DNA of 64,000 nucleotides from Betaproteobacteria bacterium (GTDB lineage: Bacteria > Pseudomonadota > Gammaproteobacteria > Burkholderiales > JACQAP01): contig JACQAP010000005.1 in NCBI GenBank assembly GCA_016194905.1, positions 1 to 64,000 on the forward strand, in the 5' to 3' direction. Below the pieces are notes generated by a model. That model was not told where the DNA came from. It ran no database searches and saw only the letters and a list, made by a program, of their open reading frames with translations. Both the position numbers and the translations under genes were made by a program. Below are positions 1 through 8,424 of this stretch, one piece after another (the stretch's first letter is position 1; every line of letters begins with the position of its first letter).

Positions 1-377
1 TCATGGCTTCACTCGATCCTATCTTGCAATAATTCGGGCTCGTGCCCAGGCAACTGCTCGGATTCACGCAAAGCAGGAGGCGGCGACCAGGCTTCGTGAC
101 GATTTAAACCAGGACACAATCGATCTGCCGCTTCCCCGTCCTCAAGCCAAACTACGCTTGAGAACAAACACAACTTACACCAACAAAACGAACATACAAG
201 AACACGAAGAAAGACAAAAGACGGATGGACAATATGGGATCCAGGAATTGGAAAGTCTACGATATCCAGGGAGCAGGGACATTTGGTAAGGCAATCTGTG
301 TTGGTGAGCCCTTGCGTTCCTTCGTGTCTTCGTGCCTTCGTGGTGAAATTTTTGATCCTGTGGATTGAGAGCCCGTG
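1..377. other. Left-edge region without a confident gene
   Basis: No complete gene is visible before the hydrolase at 378. A + strand frame is open from the window edge to about 289 with no start in view. Its first part could be the tail of a gene lying to the left, but the second half runs through a CGAAG-rich repeat and has poor coding character, so I do not call it. The rest holds the CTTCGTG repeat described separately. Confidence 0.4.
199..353. repeat. Inverted CTTCGTG-type repeat cluster
   Basis: Around 199-214 the + strand carries the CACGAAG form, and 319-345 carries several CCTTCGTG/TCTTCGTG units in the opposite orientation, enclosing about 100 bp of unrelated sequence. The arms are short degenerate head-to-tail units that could form a loose hairpin. 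The same arrangement recurs at 18839-18993 and a single unit lies near 15755, so this is a dispersed intergenic repeat. All copies are next to gene ends. Function unknown. Confidence 0.6.
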
Positions 378-1481
378 ATGAGAAAGAAACTGACCGCGAC
401 GATCGTCGCACTGCTGACTGCAGCATTTGTGCCACAGGCACACGCGGCCGGCCCGGATCACGTCGACATCACCTGGATGTCGATCGCCAACATCCATTAC
501 CAGATGGGATCGTTCGGCGTGCTCACCGACGGCTATATCACCCGCATCCCGGAGAGCGAATTTCACGGCGGCGGCGGTGGATATGCGTATACCAACAAAC
601 CTTGGAAGCCGGACGTCGCCGCGGTATCCCGCGTGCTCGACGCGATCGGCGGTGCTGACAAGGTCAAATTGCTGCTCACCGGCCACAGCCACTGGGACCA
701 TTCCTTCGACACCGCGACCTGGTCGCGGCTGACCGGTGCGCCGATCATCGGCTCGCAGACCACCTGTTTCGAAGTGATGGCGGAGAACCTGCCCGCCGAG
801 CGCTGCAGGCCGGTATACGGTCTGGAAAAAATAGCCATCACCGAGGGTGTGACGATGCGTGTGATGCGCTGGAACCACAGCGGGGATCCGGCGAAGAACT
901 GGGAACAGCACGACCCGGTCGAGTTGGACGATATTCCGCGCCAGGATCCCACGACCGGCGGCCTGAAAGCCGGCGTGGCCGAGGACTTTCCGAACGGCGG
1001 CGGCAATCGCGGCTTTCTGTTCACCGTCGACGGACCGCAGGGCCGCTATAGCTGGTTTTATCAGAACTCGGCCAGCGCGGTGGACTTGCACGTGCCGATC
1101 GTGATCAAAGGCGTGGACTACGGTGCGCCCATCGACAATCTCAAGAAGGCGATGCGCGATGCTGGACTGGAATCGGTGGATTTATGGATCGGCACCGGTG
1201 GCCTGCCGGTCGCGCAACTGGTGGTGCCGGTCATCAAGCCCAAGGCCCATATCCCGATCCACTGGGATGGCCTGTGGCAGCCGTTCGAAACCGGCATGCC
1301 CTGGCCTTTTTCCGATGCGGCCGATGAAGACTACCTGGCTAAATCCGGCGTGAAGTTGCTCAAGCCCGGCCAATACATGGACAAATGGCAGTTGGACAAC
1401 ACCGGCATCCGCCCGGTGGGGAACAACGCGATCAAGAGCGCGCTCGGGTTCTCCGAGACCCAGTCTTTCCCGGGCAAGTAG
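378..1481 (+). CDS. Secreted metallo-beta-lactamase-fold hydrolase
   Basis: Predicted periplasmic MBL-fold metal hydrolase of 367 aa. The N-terminus is a Sec signal peptide (MRKK, hydrophobic stretch, QAHA near residue 23). The metal-binding HxHxDH-type motif is present as HSHWDH at about residues 106-111, and further His residues near 170 (WNHSGD) and 299 (IPIHWDGL) could complete the site. The start at 378 gives the natural signal peptide; a GTG one codon earlier is also in frame. It is monocistronic and convergent with the mscL remnant. The substrate cannot be read from sequence; beta-lactamase B3-like, lactonase or other esterase activities are all possible. Confidence 0.85.
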   Translation: MRKKLTATIVALLTAAFVPQAHAAGPDHVDITWMSIANIHYQMGSFGVLTDGYITRIPESEFHGGGGGYAYTNKPWKPDVAAVSRVLDAIGGADKVKLLLTGHSHWDHSFDTATWSRLTGAPIIGSQTTCFEVMAENLPAERCRPVYGLEKIAITEGVTMRVMRWNHSGDPAKNWEQHDPVELDDIPRQDPTTGGLKAGVAEDFPNGGGNRGFLFTVDGPQGRYSWFYQNSASAVDLHVPIVIKGVDYGAPIDNLKKAMRDAGLESVDLWIGTGGLPVAQLVVPVIKPKAHIPIHWDGLWQPFETGMPWPFSDAADEDYLAKSGVKLLKPGQYMDKWQLDNTGIRPVGNNAIKSALGFSETQSFPGK

Positions 1482-1502
1482 GCCGCCGGGGACGACAAGG
1501 AG

Positions 1503-1921
1503 CTACTTCCTGAGGCTGTCGCGGATCTGACGCAGCAGCAACACGTCTTCGGGCGTCGCCGGCGGTTCAGCAGGAGCGGGCGGAGCCTCTTTCTTGAGCC
1601 TGTTCATTTGCTTGATCATCATGAAGATGATGAAGGCAAGAATGATGAAATAGATCAGGACGGTGATGAAATTGCCGTAGGCGAACACCGCGCCCGCTTT
1701 CTTCGCTTCGGCCAGCGGCAATCCCGCCGCCTGGCCATTCAGCCCGATGTAATAGTTGCTGAAATCCAGCCCCCCGTCACTTTGCCGATAAGCGGCATGA
1801 CCAGGTCGTTCACGATGGAATCCACGATCTTGCCGAACGCGCCGCCAATGATGACGCCGACCGCAAGATCCATCACGTTGCCCTTCAACGCAAACTCTTT
1901 GAACTCGCTCACTACGCTCAT
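1503..1921 (-). pseudogene. mscL: Large-conductance mechanosensitive channel, frameshifted
   Basis: MscL is the inner-membrane turgor release valve. The N-terminal half ([16 protein letters not shown]..., first transmembrane helix with [15 protein letters not shown]) reads from 1921 to about 1775. The second half ([10 protein letters not shown]..., second helix [17 protein letters not shown]-terminal bundle ending RQIRDSLRK) lies in another frame down to 1503. The switch falls in a run of six C on the + strand (1770-1775). Seven would restore the expected order TGG-LDF, matching the GGIDF of E. coli MscL. The two halves are otherwise full length and well conserved, so this is either a one-base error or a recent/phase-variable mutation. 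As read, the channel would stop after about 60 residues. Confidence 0.85.
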
Positions 1922-2318
1922 GCTCACTCCTTTTTTTGAAACAGGCTGGGTCGCTGACCGGCAGCGGCCAGCGATGTTTCGCTCGATAGTCCTCGCCCCT
2001 CGCCTCCCGGCCCTGCGCACAGGAGGGACATTGGCATACTACCTTCTGCCGGAGTCGATCCGTAAGAGACGGGCTCCCGTGCTTATTTCCCGGGTCCCCG
2101 CTCGCCAAACGGGTGGTCATCCCCGTAGCTCATGTCAACCGAGCAGGCGATGCCGCGTTTCCACGCGGTATTTCGCCGGCTGGCCTCGCCCAGAATCCGC
2201 ATCCGATGCCCGGAACAGCAGTGAACTCGGCGCCGCAAGCCGGGTCTGAAACCGGGTAAGCACACTCTTCTTCCATCGCGGGCAACCTGCCCGCTTTGTA
2301 TTTCAGGAGGCCAACACA

Positions 2319-3791
2319 ATGTTTTCCAGATTCACAGCAAGAAAATTGTTGATCGCCGCGGTCATTCCCGCAGTGTTCGGCGTGTACTACGCAGTCGCGC
2401 TGCCTGGCCATTCCACGGCCAACGCGGCCCCGCAAACCAGCACGCAGGCCAGCAAGTCCTCATCGCAACACCTGCCCGACTTCACCCGAATCGTCGAAGA
2501 GAACGGTCCGGCCGTGGTGAACGTCAGCATATCCCGCACGACGCCGGTCGCCGCCCGGGGCCAGATGCCCGGGATTCCCGGACTTTCCCCGGACGATCCC
2601 CTGCAGGAATTCTTCCGCCGTTTCGGCCAGCCCGGCCCGCAAGGACCCCAGGGCGAACCCGAGGTTCAGCGCGGTCTGGGCTCGGGTTTCATCATCAGTT
2701 CCGACGGCATCATCATCACCAATGCCCACGTCGTGGCTGAAGCCACCGAAATCACGGTCAAGCTGACCGACCGGCGTGAATTCGACGCCAAGGTGCTCGG
2801 CGTCGACAAACGCACGGACATTGCGGTGTTGAAGATCGACGCCAAGAATCTGCCCGCCGTGAAGATCGGCCATGCCAGCGACCTGAGGGTGGGTGAGTGG
2901 GTCGCGGCCATCGGTTCGCCGTTCGGCTTCGAGAACACCATTACCTCCGGTATCGTCAGTGCGAAAGCACGGGCGCTCCCGGATGAGAATTACGTGCCCT
3001 TCATCCAGACCGACGTGGCGGTCAACCCCGGCAACTCCGGCGGACCGTTGTTCAACATGGACGGCGAAGTGGTCGGCGTGAATTCGCAGATCTTCAGCCG
3101 CACAGGCGGTTTCATGGGCTTGTCGTTCGCGATTCCGATCGATGTGGCAATACAGGTCAAGGATGACCTGGTGCATAACGGCAAGGTCACCCGCGGACGC
3201 ATCGGCGTGCAGATCCAGGATGTGAACCAGGCGCTTGCCAATTCATTCGGCCTGCCGAAGCCGCAAGGCGCGCTCATCAGTGGCGTGGAGCCGGGCAGCC
3301 CCGCCGAGAAGGCCGGGTTGAAGTCCGGCGACGTGGTGCTCGGCGTCAACGGCAAGGAGATCAACCAGCTCTCCGAACTGTCCGGCGCGATTGCCGCCAC
3401 CAAGCCGGGTAACAACGCCCGCCTGCAGGTATGGCGTGAAGGCAGGAGCCGCGACGTCGACGTCAAAGTCGCCGAGCTGATGGAACAGAAAGTCGCCATG
3501 AACAATGGTGGCGATTCGCAGACATCAGCGAAGCTCGGACTGACGGTGCGCGAACTGGCGCCGGACGAGCGCGCGCAACTCAACACCCAAGGCGGACTGG
3601 TGGTACAGAACGTCTCCGGTGCAGCGGCCCGCGCCGGCATTCAACCGGGCGACGTGATCCTGGCGTTCAACGACACGCCGGTGAAATCGGTCGAACAACT
3701 GAAGAGCCTGGTCAAGAAATCCGACAAGACGATTGCGCTGCTGATCCAGCGGGATGCAAACCGGATGTACGTGCCGGTCCAGGTCGGCTGA
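2319..3791 (+). CDS. Do family periplasmic serine protease (DegP/MucD type)
   Basis: Envelope quality-control protease of the HtrA family, 490 aa. An N-terminal signal/anchor (residues about 8-38) precedes a trypsin-like domain with the catalytic triad His137 (NAHVV), Asp167 (RTDIAVL) and Ser240 (GNSGGPLF). Two PDZ domains follow, at about residues 285-380 and 400-485. The glycine/proline-rich insert at about 85-115 is the usual Q-linker-like loop of this family. An AGGAGG-type ribosome site lies about nine bases before the ATG. It is followed directly by a strong intrinsic terminator, so it is transcribed alone or as the last gene. Overall length and layout match MucD/DegQ proteins. Confidence 0.95.
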   Translation: MFSRFTARKLLIAAVIPAVFGVYYAVALPGHSTANAAPQTSTQASKSSSQHLPDFTRIVEENGPAVVNVSISRTTPVAARGQMPGIPGLSPDDPLQEFFRRFGQPGPQGPQGEPEVQRGLGSGFIISSDGIIITNAHVVAEATEITVKLTDRREFDAKVLGVDKRTDIAVLKIDAKNLPAVKIGHASDLRVGEWVAAIGSPFGFENTITSGIVSAKARALPDENYVPFIQTDVAVNPGNSGGPLFNMDGEVVGVNSQIFSRTGGFMGLSFAIPIDVAIQVKDDLVHNGKVTRGRIGVQIQDVNQALANSFGLPKPQGALISGVEPGSPAEKAGLKSGDVVLGVNGKEINQLSELSGAIAATKPGNNARLQVWREGRSRDVDVKVAELMEQKVAMNNGGDSQTSAKLGLTVRELAPDERAQLNTQGGLVVQNVSGAAARAGIQPGDVILAFNDTPVKSVEQLKSLVKKSDKTIALLIQRDANRMYVPVQVG

Positions 3792-3808
3792 CCGGATTCG
3801 CTCTCGAC

Positions 3809-3848
3809 AAAAAGGGCGGGCTGCTTAGGCAGCCCGCCCTTTTCTTTT
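3809..3848 (+). terminator. Rho-independent terminator
   Basis: GGGCGGGCTGC (3814-3824) pairs perfectly with GCAGCCCGCCC (3829-3839) across a four-base loop, followed by TTTTCTTTT. It ends the protease gene transcript. Confidence 0.9.
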
Positions 3849-4362
3849 GCGGGGCTCCGGAAACTACCGTCCCTTCAGTCCAGCAGGTCGGGCTGTTCCT
3901 TGACGATGCGCTGGTGATGCGCTGGCAAAGCGGCTGATATGCCGCCCAGCCGCCATACCGTGGGTCCAGTTGCTGGCGGGTGAGCATCGCATTTTCGTCG
4001 TCGATTGCATGAGGCTTGCCTGCGACCTTCACCAACAACGGCGCCTGGCAGGAACGCTCCAAGGTGATGAACCACCAGGCCGCCTATCACGCCAAACAGT
4101 CGGGGTGCAATACCCATGTCATGGTCCGATCCGGTCCTGGCGTATGATGATGCCTAAAAAACAGGCGGGGAAACGGCAGCCTTGGCCCAAGCGGCCCGGA
4201 GCCCCAAGGCTGGCGCGGCGGCTTGCGGCGGTCCGAGATTCATGGCTCAATTTGCCGCATAAAACCTAAAACCAAAATAAGATCGAATCACAGTTGTCGA
4301 GTTGTAGCAGATGTAGTAGTTGCCAACAAACAAAAGCAGCCGGCGGTCTAAGGGAGGCCGAG
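3849..4362. other. Intergenic region, possible gene remnant
   Basis: No intact gene is supported. About 4010-4145 on the + strand has a 45-codon stretch with coding-like composition (contains GAWQERSKVMNHQAAYH), but it has no start codon and a stop just upstream. The opposite strand also has frame-broken coding-like pieces. It may be a decayed short gene. The last 100 bp are AT-rich and probably hold the promoter of the following cyclase, but I cannot point to convincing -35/-10 boxes. Confidence 0.3.
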
Positions 4363-5880
4363 GTGCAAAGTAAAGAACATTCAAGGGATTACTCTGACCT
4401 CAGTCCAGAGTTGGTGGAACTCGTCCGGGCGCTGCAGGCTTCCCTCGCGGAAAAGCGCGTGCGCCAGCAGATTCAATCCGTGGACAGCGAGCAGCCATCG
4501 AAGCTCGAGTCCGCTTTCGCCGCGCAGCAGGCCAAGCGCGTCGGCCGGCTGGATGTATCCAGCCATCCGCAACTGCTTGCCGCATTGGTGGAATCCGCAG
4601 ACGCTGGAATCATCAGCGAAACCTGGAACGGCGTGCTGCTGACCTGGAACAAGGGCGCGGAACGCATTTTTGGGTTTAGTGCAGCGGAAATGATCGGCAA
4701 TAGCCGCGCCTGCCTGATTCCGGAGTTCCTCAAAAGCGAAGACGCCAAGATCATGAAGCAGTTGATCGACGGCAAGACTTCGCTGAGCTGCGAAACCGTC
4801 TGGCAGCATAAGGATGGCAAGTTTGTCGACGTAGCGGTGAGCTTCTCCCCGGTTGTCGAAAACGATAAGGTCGTGCGGTTGTCACTGATTGCCAACGACA
4901 TTACCGAGCGCAAGCGCATGGAGCGCGCACTGATGGAAAGCGAGCGCAAACAGCGTCAGCGCGCCGCGGAACTCAGGATCGTACTCGATGCAGTGCCAGC
5001 GGCGGTCTGCATCGCCAACGATCCGGAATGCAAGTCGATCACCGGCAATCGCATGGCTTACGACCTGCTGCGCCTTCCCCAAGGCAGCAATTTGGCGGTC
5101 ACGGAAATCGAAGGGGACAAGCCGGCGACCTTCCGCATGTTTCGCAACGGGCGCGCGCTGGAAGCGCACGAGCTGCCGGTGCAGATGGCTGCTTTCCGCG
5201 GCATCGAGGTACGCGATTTCGAGCAAGACGTCGTCTTCGACGATGGCAGCATCCGCCACCTGATCGGCAACGCAGCGCCATTACGCGACACTGGCGGCAA
5301 AGTCTATGGCGCCGTGGGCGCTTTTATCGATATCACGACGCGACGGAACATGGAAGAACAGATCCGTCGTATGGCGCACTTCGATTCGCTGACGAATCTG
5401 CCGAACCGTATTCTGCTGATGGACCGTCTGGAACAGGCACTGGCGATATCGCAGCGCAACCATTCCAAGACTTCAGTCATATTCATGGATCTCGACCACT
5501 TCAAGGAAATCAACGACAACCTTGGCCATCATGTCGGTGACATGCTGCTGCAGCAGGTGGCAGAGCGCATCCGCGGTGCGCTCCGGGAAGTGGATACCGT
5601 TTCCAGACTGGGGGGCGACGAATTCGTCATGGTGCTGCCGGAACTGCGTCACACCGAAGATGCCACGACCATTGCGCAAAAGCTGTTACGCGCATTGGAT
5701 GAAGACTTTTTCATAGCCGGCGACAAACTTCGCATTTCGCCCAGTCTGGGCATCAGCATCTATCCGGATCACGCGGGCGATGCCAGCACTCTTATCCGCA
5801 TTGCCGACAAGGCGATGTATCATGCCAAGCAAGCCGGCAGGAATACCTACCGCTTCTACGACGACGCGATGAAAGCCTGA
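4363..5880 (+). CDS. PAS-PAS-GGDEF diguanylate cyclase
   Basis: Predicted cytoplasmic c-di-GMP synthase of 505 aa. Two PAS sensor domains (about residues 55-180 and 200-320; FGFSAAEMIG, ITERKRMERAL linker) precede a GGDEF domain (about 335-500). The active-site motif is intact (LGGDEF at 417-421), and an inhibitory RxxD site (REVD, 408-411) stands five residues before it, so product inhibition is likely. I chose GTG at 4363 because AGGGAGG lies five bases upstream; an ATG at 4294 would add an implausible Cys-rich tail. No EAL domain follows. No membrane segment is visible, so the PAS domains probably sense a cytoplasmic signal. Confidence 0.9.
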   Translation: MQSKEHSRDYSDLSPELVELVRALQASLAEKRVRQQIQSVDSEQPSKLESAFAAQQAKRVGRLDVSSHPQLLAALVESADAGIISETWNGVLLTWNKGAERIFGFSAAEMIGNSRACLIPEFLKSEDAKIMKQLIDGKTSLSCETVWQHKDGKFVDVAVSFSPVVENDKVVRLSLIANDITERKRMERALMESERKQRQRAAELRIVLDAVPAAVCIANDPECKSITGNRMAYDLLRLPQGSNLAVTEIEGDKPATFRMFRNGRALEAHELPVQMAAFRGIEVRDFEQDVVFDDGSIRHLIGNAAPLRDTGGKVYGAVGAFIDITTRRNMEEQIRRMAHFDSLTNLPNRILLMDRLEQALAISQRNHSKTSVIFMDLDHFKEINDNLGHHVGDMLLQQVAERIRGALREVDTVSRLGGDEFVMVLPELRHTEDATTIAQKLLRALDEDFFIAGDKLRISPSLGISIYPDHAGDASTLIRIADKAMYHAKQAGRNTYRFYDDAMKA

Positions 5881-5953
5881 TTCCGCCAATCACGGGCCGC
5901 GCAAAGCAGCCGGCGGCCGGAATCAACCGCGACGCGACGATAAGAGGTTGCGG

Positions 5954-7564
5954 ATGAGCGAGCATTGGTACCGCGATGTAGTGGAACTGTCCCAGGACGC
6001 CATTTACGTCTGGTGCGACGGCTGTTTTGTCTTTGCCAACCGCGCAACTGCGCGTCTGTTCGGCGTCCAGTCCCCGGAAGACCTGATCGGCCGGCGCGTA
6101 TTCGATTTTTTCCACCCCGATTCGATCCCCATTGCGCAAGGCAGGCAGCAAAGACTGCTCGCCGACGGGGAACAGCTTGCACCCCAGGAATTGAAAATGA
6201 TCCGTGCGGACGGCCGGGTAATAGACGTCGAAGCCGTCGCGACGCTGTTCGATTACCGTGGACGCGCGGCGGCACATGTCATTCTGCGCGACATCGCCGA
6301 GCGCATAGCGCTCCAGCGCGACCAACTGCGACGCCTGCAGGAAGAAGCCGACCATCAGCGCCTTCAGGCGGAGCGCGACTATTTTCAGCATCTGTTCGAA
6401 GCTATCCCCAATTTGGCGTGGACCGCACGTCCCGACGGTTACCTCGACTACGTCAATCAGCGCACGCTGGATTACCTTTCGCTGAAAGCCAGCGACATCG
6501 AGGGATGGAGCTGGCAGCAGTTCGTGCACCCCGACGACCTGCCCCATATCCTGAAGCGGTGGTCGCACAGCCTGACAACCGGCGAACGCTACGAGGTGGA
6601 AATGCGATTGCGTGCCGGCTCCATCGGAGAATATCGCTGGCACCTGTCGCGCGGCCTGCCCGTGCGCAATGATCAGGGTGAGATCCTGCGCTGGGTCGGC
6701 ACGACCACCGACATCCATGACCAGAAACAAGCACGCGCGGTGCTGGAGCAGTCCCACGTGCGGCTGGCGGAGGCCGTGCGGCTTCACACGGAGGACCTGC
6801 TGAATGCGAATACGGCACTGCGCGAAGAAATCGAGGAGCGCAAGCACGTGGAGAAGGCCCTGCGTGCCTCACGCGAGAAGCTGCGCAAGCTGTCGGCGCA
6901 CCTGCAGTCCGCGCGTGAATCCGAGCGTGCCGCTGTCGCCAGAGAAATTCACGACGAACTCGGCGCAACGCTGACGGCTGCAAAAATGGACTTGCACTGG
7001 ATCACGAAAACCATTACGGACGGCCAGATGCCGCGCGCCGACAAGCTTTCCGGGGCGGTCGAGCTGGTCGATTCCGCGATTCAGACGGTAAAGCGCATCG
7101 CTACGGAACTGCGCCCCAGCATTCTCGATCATCTGGGTCTGTGGCCAGCGTTGCAATGGCAACTGCAGGAATTCGAGCTCAATTTCGGCATACCCTGCCA
7201 GATCGATCCGACGCCTGTGGGCATGCTTCTCGAAGAGGATGCGCAGACCGCCGTGTTTCGCATTTTCCAGGAAGCGCTGACGAATATTGCGCGCCATGCC
7301 CGCGCCACCAGGGTACATGTAGGCTTGCATCCTGATCGTAACGGCATACTGGTCAGGATCAGCGACAACGGCACCGGTCTGCCGCCCGGCAAGATCATGG
7401 AACCGGAGGCCTGTGGCATTCAGGGCATGCGCGAGCGCGCGAGGACTTTTGGCGGCGAAGTCAGGTTCGAGCAAACCGAAGGCGGCGGGACCAGCGTGCT
7501 TGTGAAGTTCCCCGCACGTTTCAAGGCTTCCAAGCGCGCGCGCCGCGATCGCGAGGCGGTGTAA
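5954..7564 (+). CDS. NarL-type sensor histidine kinase with two PAS domains
   Basis: Soluble sensor kinase of 536 aa. PAS domains occupy about residues 5-120 and 135-255, followed by a coiled-coil linker (EEIEERKHVEKALRAS), a HisKA_3 dimerisation domain with phospho-acceptor His333 (AREIHDELG) and a C-terminal HATPase (QEALTNIARHA; DNGTGLPPG; GIQGMRERA). This is the NarX/DegS class that phosphorylates NarL-type regulators, and such a regulator follows after one base, so the pair is almost certainly cognate. ATG 5954 is preferred over TTG 5948 because AAGAGG lies six bases before it. No membrane segments are present. Confidence 0.92.
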   Translation: MSEHWYRDVVELSQDAIYVWCDGCFVFANRATARLFGVQSPEDLIGRRVFDFFHPDSIPIAQGRQQRLLADGEQLAPQELKMIRADGRVIDVEAVATLFDYRGRAAAHVILRDIAERIALQRDQLRRLQEEADHQRLQAERDYFQHLFEAIPNLAWTARPDGYLDYVNQRTLDYLSLKASDIEGWSWQQFVHPDDLPHILKRWSHSLTTGERYEVEMRLRAGSIGEYRWHLSRGLPVRNDQGEILRWVGTTTDIHDQKQARAVLEQSHVRLAEAVRLHTEDLLNANTALREEIEERKHVEKALRASREKLRKLSAHLQSARESERAAVAREIHDELGATLTAAKMDLHWITKTITDGQMPRADKLSGAVELVDSAIQTVKRIATELRPSILDHLGLWPALQWQLQEFELNFGIPCQIDPTPVGMLLEEDAQTAVFRIFQEALTNIARHARATRVHVGLHPDRNGILVRISDNGTGLPPGKIMEPEACGIQGMRERARTFGGEVRFEQTEGGGTSVLVKFPARFKASKRARRDREAV

Positions 7565-7565
7565 C

Positions 7566-8198
7566 ATGACCAGAGCACTGATTGTCGACGACCACACCAT
7601 CACGCGCGCGGGCCTGCGACGAATCCTCTCCGACACTGCCCAGTCGATCATCGTCGGCGAAGCTGCGAATGGCGCCGAGGCAATGGAACTGATCATGTCA
7701 CAGCAGTGGGATATCGTGATGCTGGACATCAGCCTGCCGGACCGCAGCGGACTCGAAGTGCTCAAATCCATCAAGAATGCACGCCCCGCGCTGCCTGTGC
7801 TGGTACTCAGCATGTATCCGGTGGATCAGTACGCGCTGCGCGTACTGCGCGCGGGCGGGGCAGGCTATCTAACCAAGGAGAGCGCACCCGATCAGTTATT
7901 GGAGGCTGTGCGCAGGGTCACGGCGGGCATGCGTTATATCACTTCGGAAGTCGCGGAATGCATTGCGCAGGATTGGAACCGCAATCCGGTTCAGTCCGTG
8001 CACGAGACGCTTTCGGACCGTGAGTTCGAAGTCATGCGATTGATCGCATCCGGCAGATCGGTCGGCGACATCGCCAAAGATCTTTCCCTGAGCGTCAAGA
8101 CAGTCAGCACGTACCGCGCCCGCGTTTTGCAAAAACTGCGCCTGCGGCACAACGCCGAACTGACCCACTACGCAGTCGTCAACAATCTGATTTATTGA
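7566..8198 (+). CDS. NarL/FixJ-family response regulator
   Basis: Transcription factor of 210 aa. The receiver domain has acidic residues D8/D9, phosphorylation site Asp54 (VMLDISLPD) and the conserved Lys in YLTKES near residue 103. A LuxR-type helix-turn-helix follows at about 145-205 (LSDREFEVMRLIASG; SVKTVSTYRARVLQKL). It starts one base after the kinase stop and is presumably translationally coupled to it. Its target genes cannot be told from sequence; the neighbouring c-di-GMP genes are reasonable candidates. Confidence 0.95.
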   Translation: MTRALIVDDHTITRAGLRRILSDTAQSIIVGEAANGAEAMELIMSQQWDIVMLDISLPDRSGLEVLKSIKNARPALPVLVLSMYPVDQYALRVLRAGGAGYLTKESAPDQLLEAVRRVTAGMRYITSEVAECIAQDWNRNPVQSVHETLSDREFEVMRLIASGRSVGDIAKDLSLSVKTVSTYRARVLQKLRLRHNAELTHYAVVNNLIY

Positions 8199-8203
8199 GG
8201 GAT

Positions 8204-8228
8204 CAGCCTTGCCGGGGCTGTCGGTTTT
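8204..8228 (+). terminator. Weak intrinsic terminator candidate
   Basis: CAGCC (8204-8208) and GGCTG (8216-8220) can pair over a seven-base loop, followed by TCGGTTTTG. The short stem makes this tentative, but it lies just after the response regulator stop. Confidence 0.35.
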
Positions 8229-8424
8229 GTAGGACTAACACTGACTCAACTGTCAGACGCCTGCTGATTGTGTGCTGAAGTGGCTTGGCCAATGCTTCGC
8301 CTCAGATGGCACATGCATGGTCGATATGGGACGCGAACCTGTTACTTGCCCGAAATCCGGGTAATCGGCCGGCACCGCATTTCGACTGCGGCACCGAATT
8401 GAATCACGCAAGTCTCCTGTCTGC

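Noticed and set aside
1-289. C-terminal end of a gene entering from the left edge
   Set aside because: The frame is open but its second half runs through the CGAAG repeat and has no recognisable protein character; not enough to call.
3875-4117. Short - strand gene after the protease
   Set aside because: Coding-like pieces change frame several times, there is no ribosome site, and the + strand gives equally plausible pieces; treated as possible remnant only.
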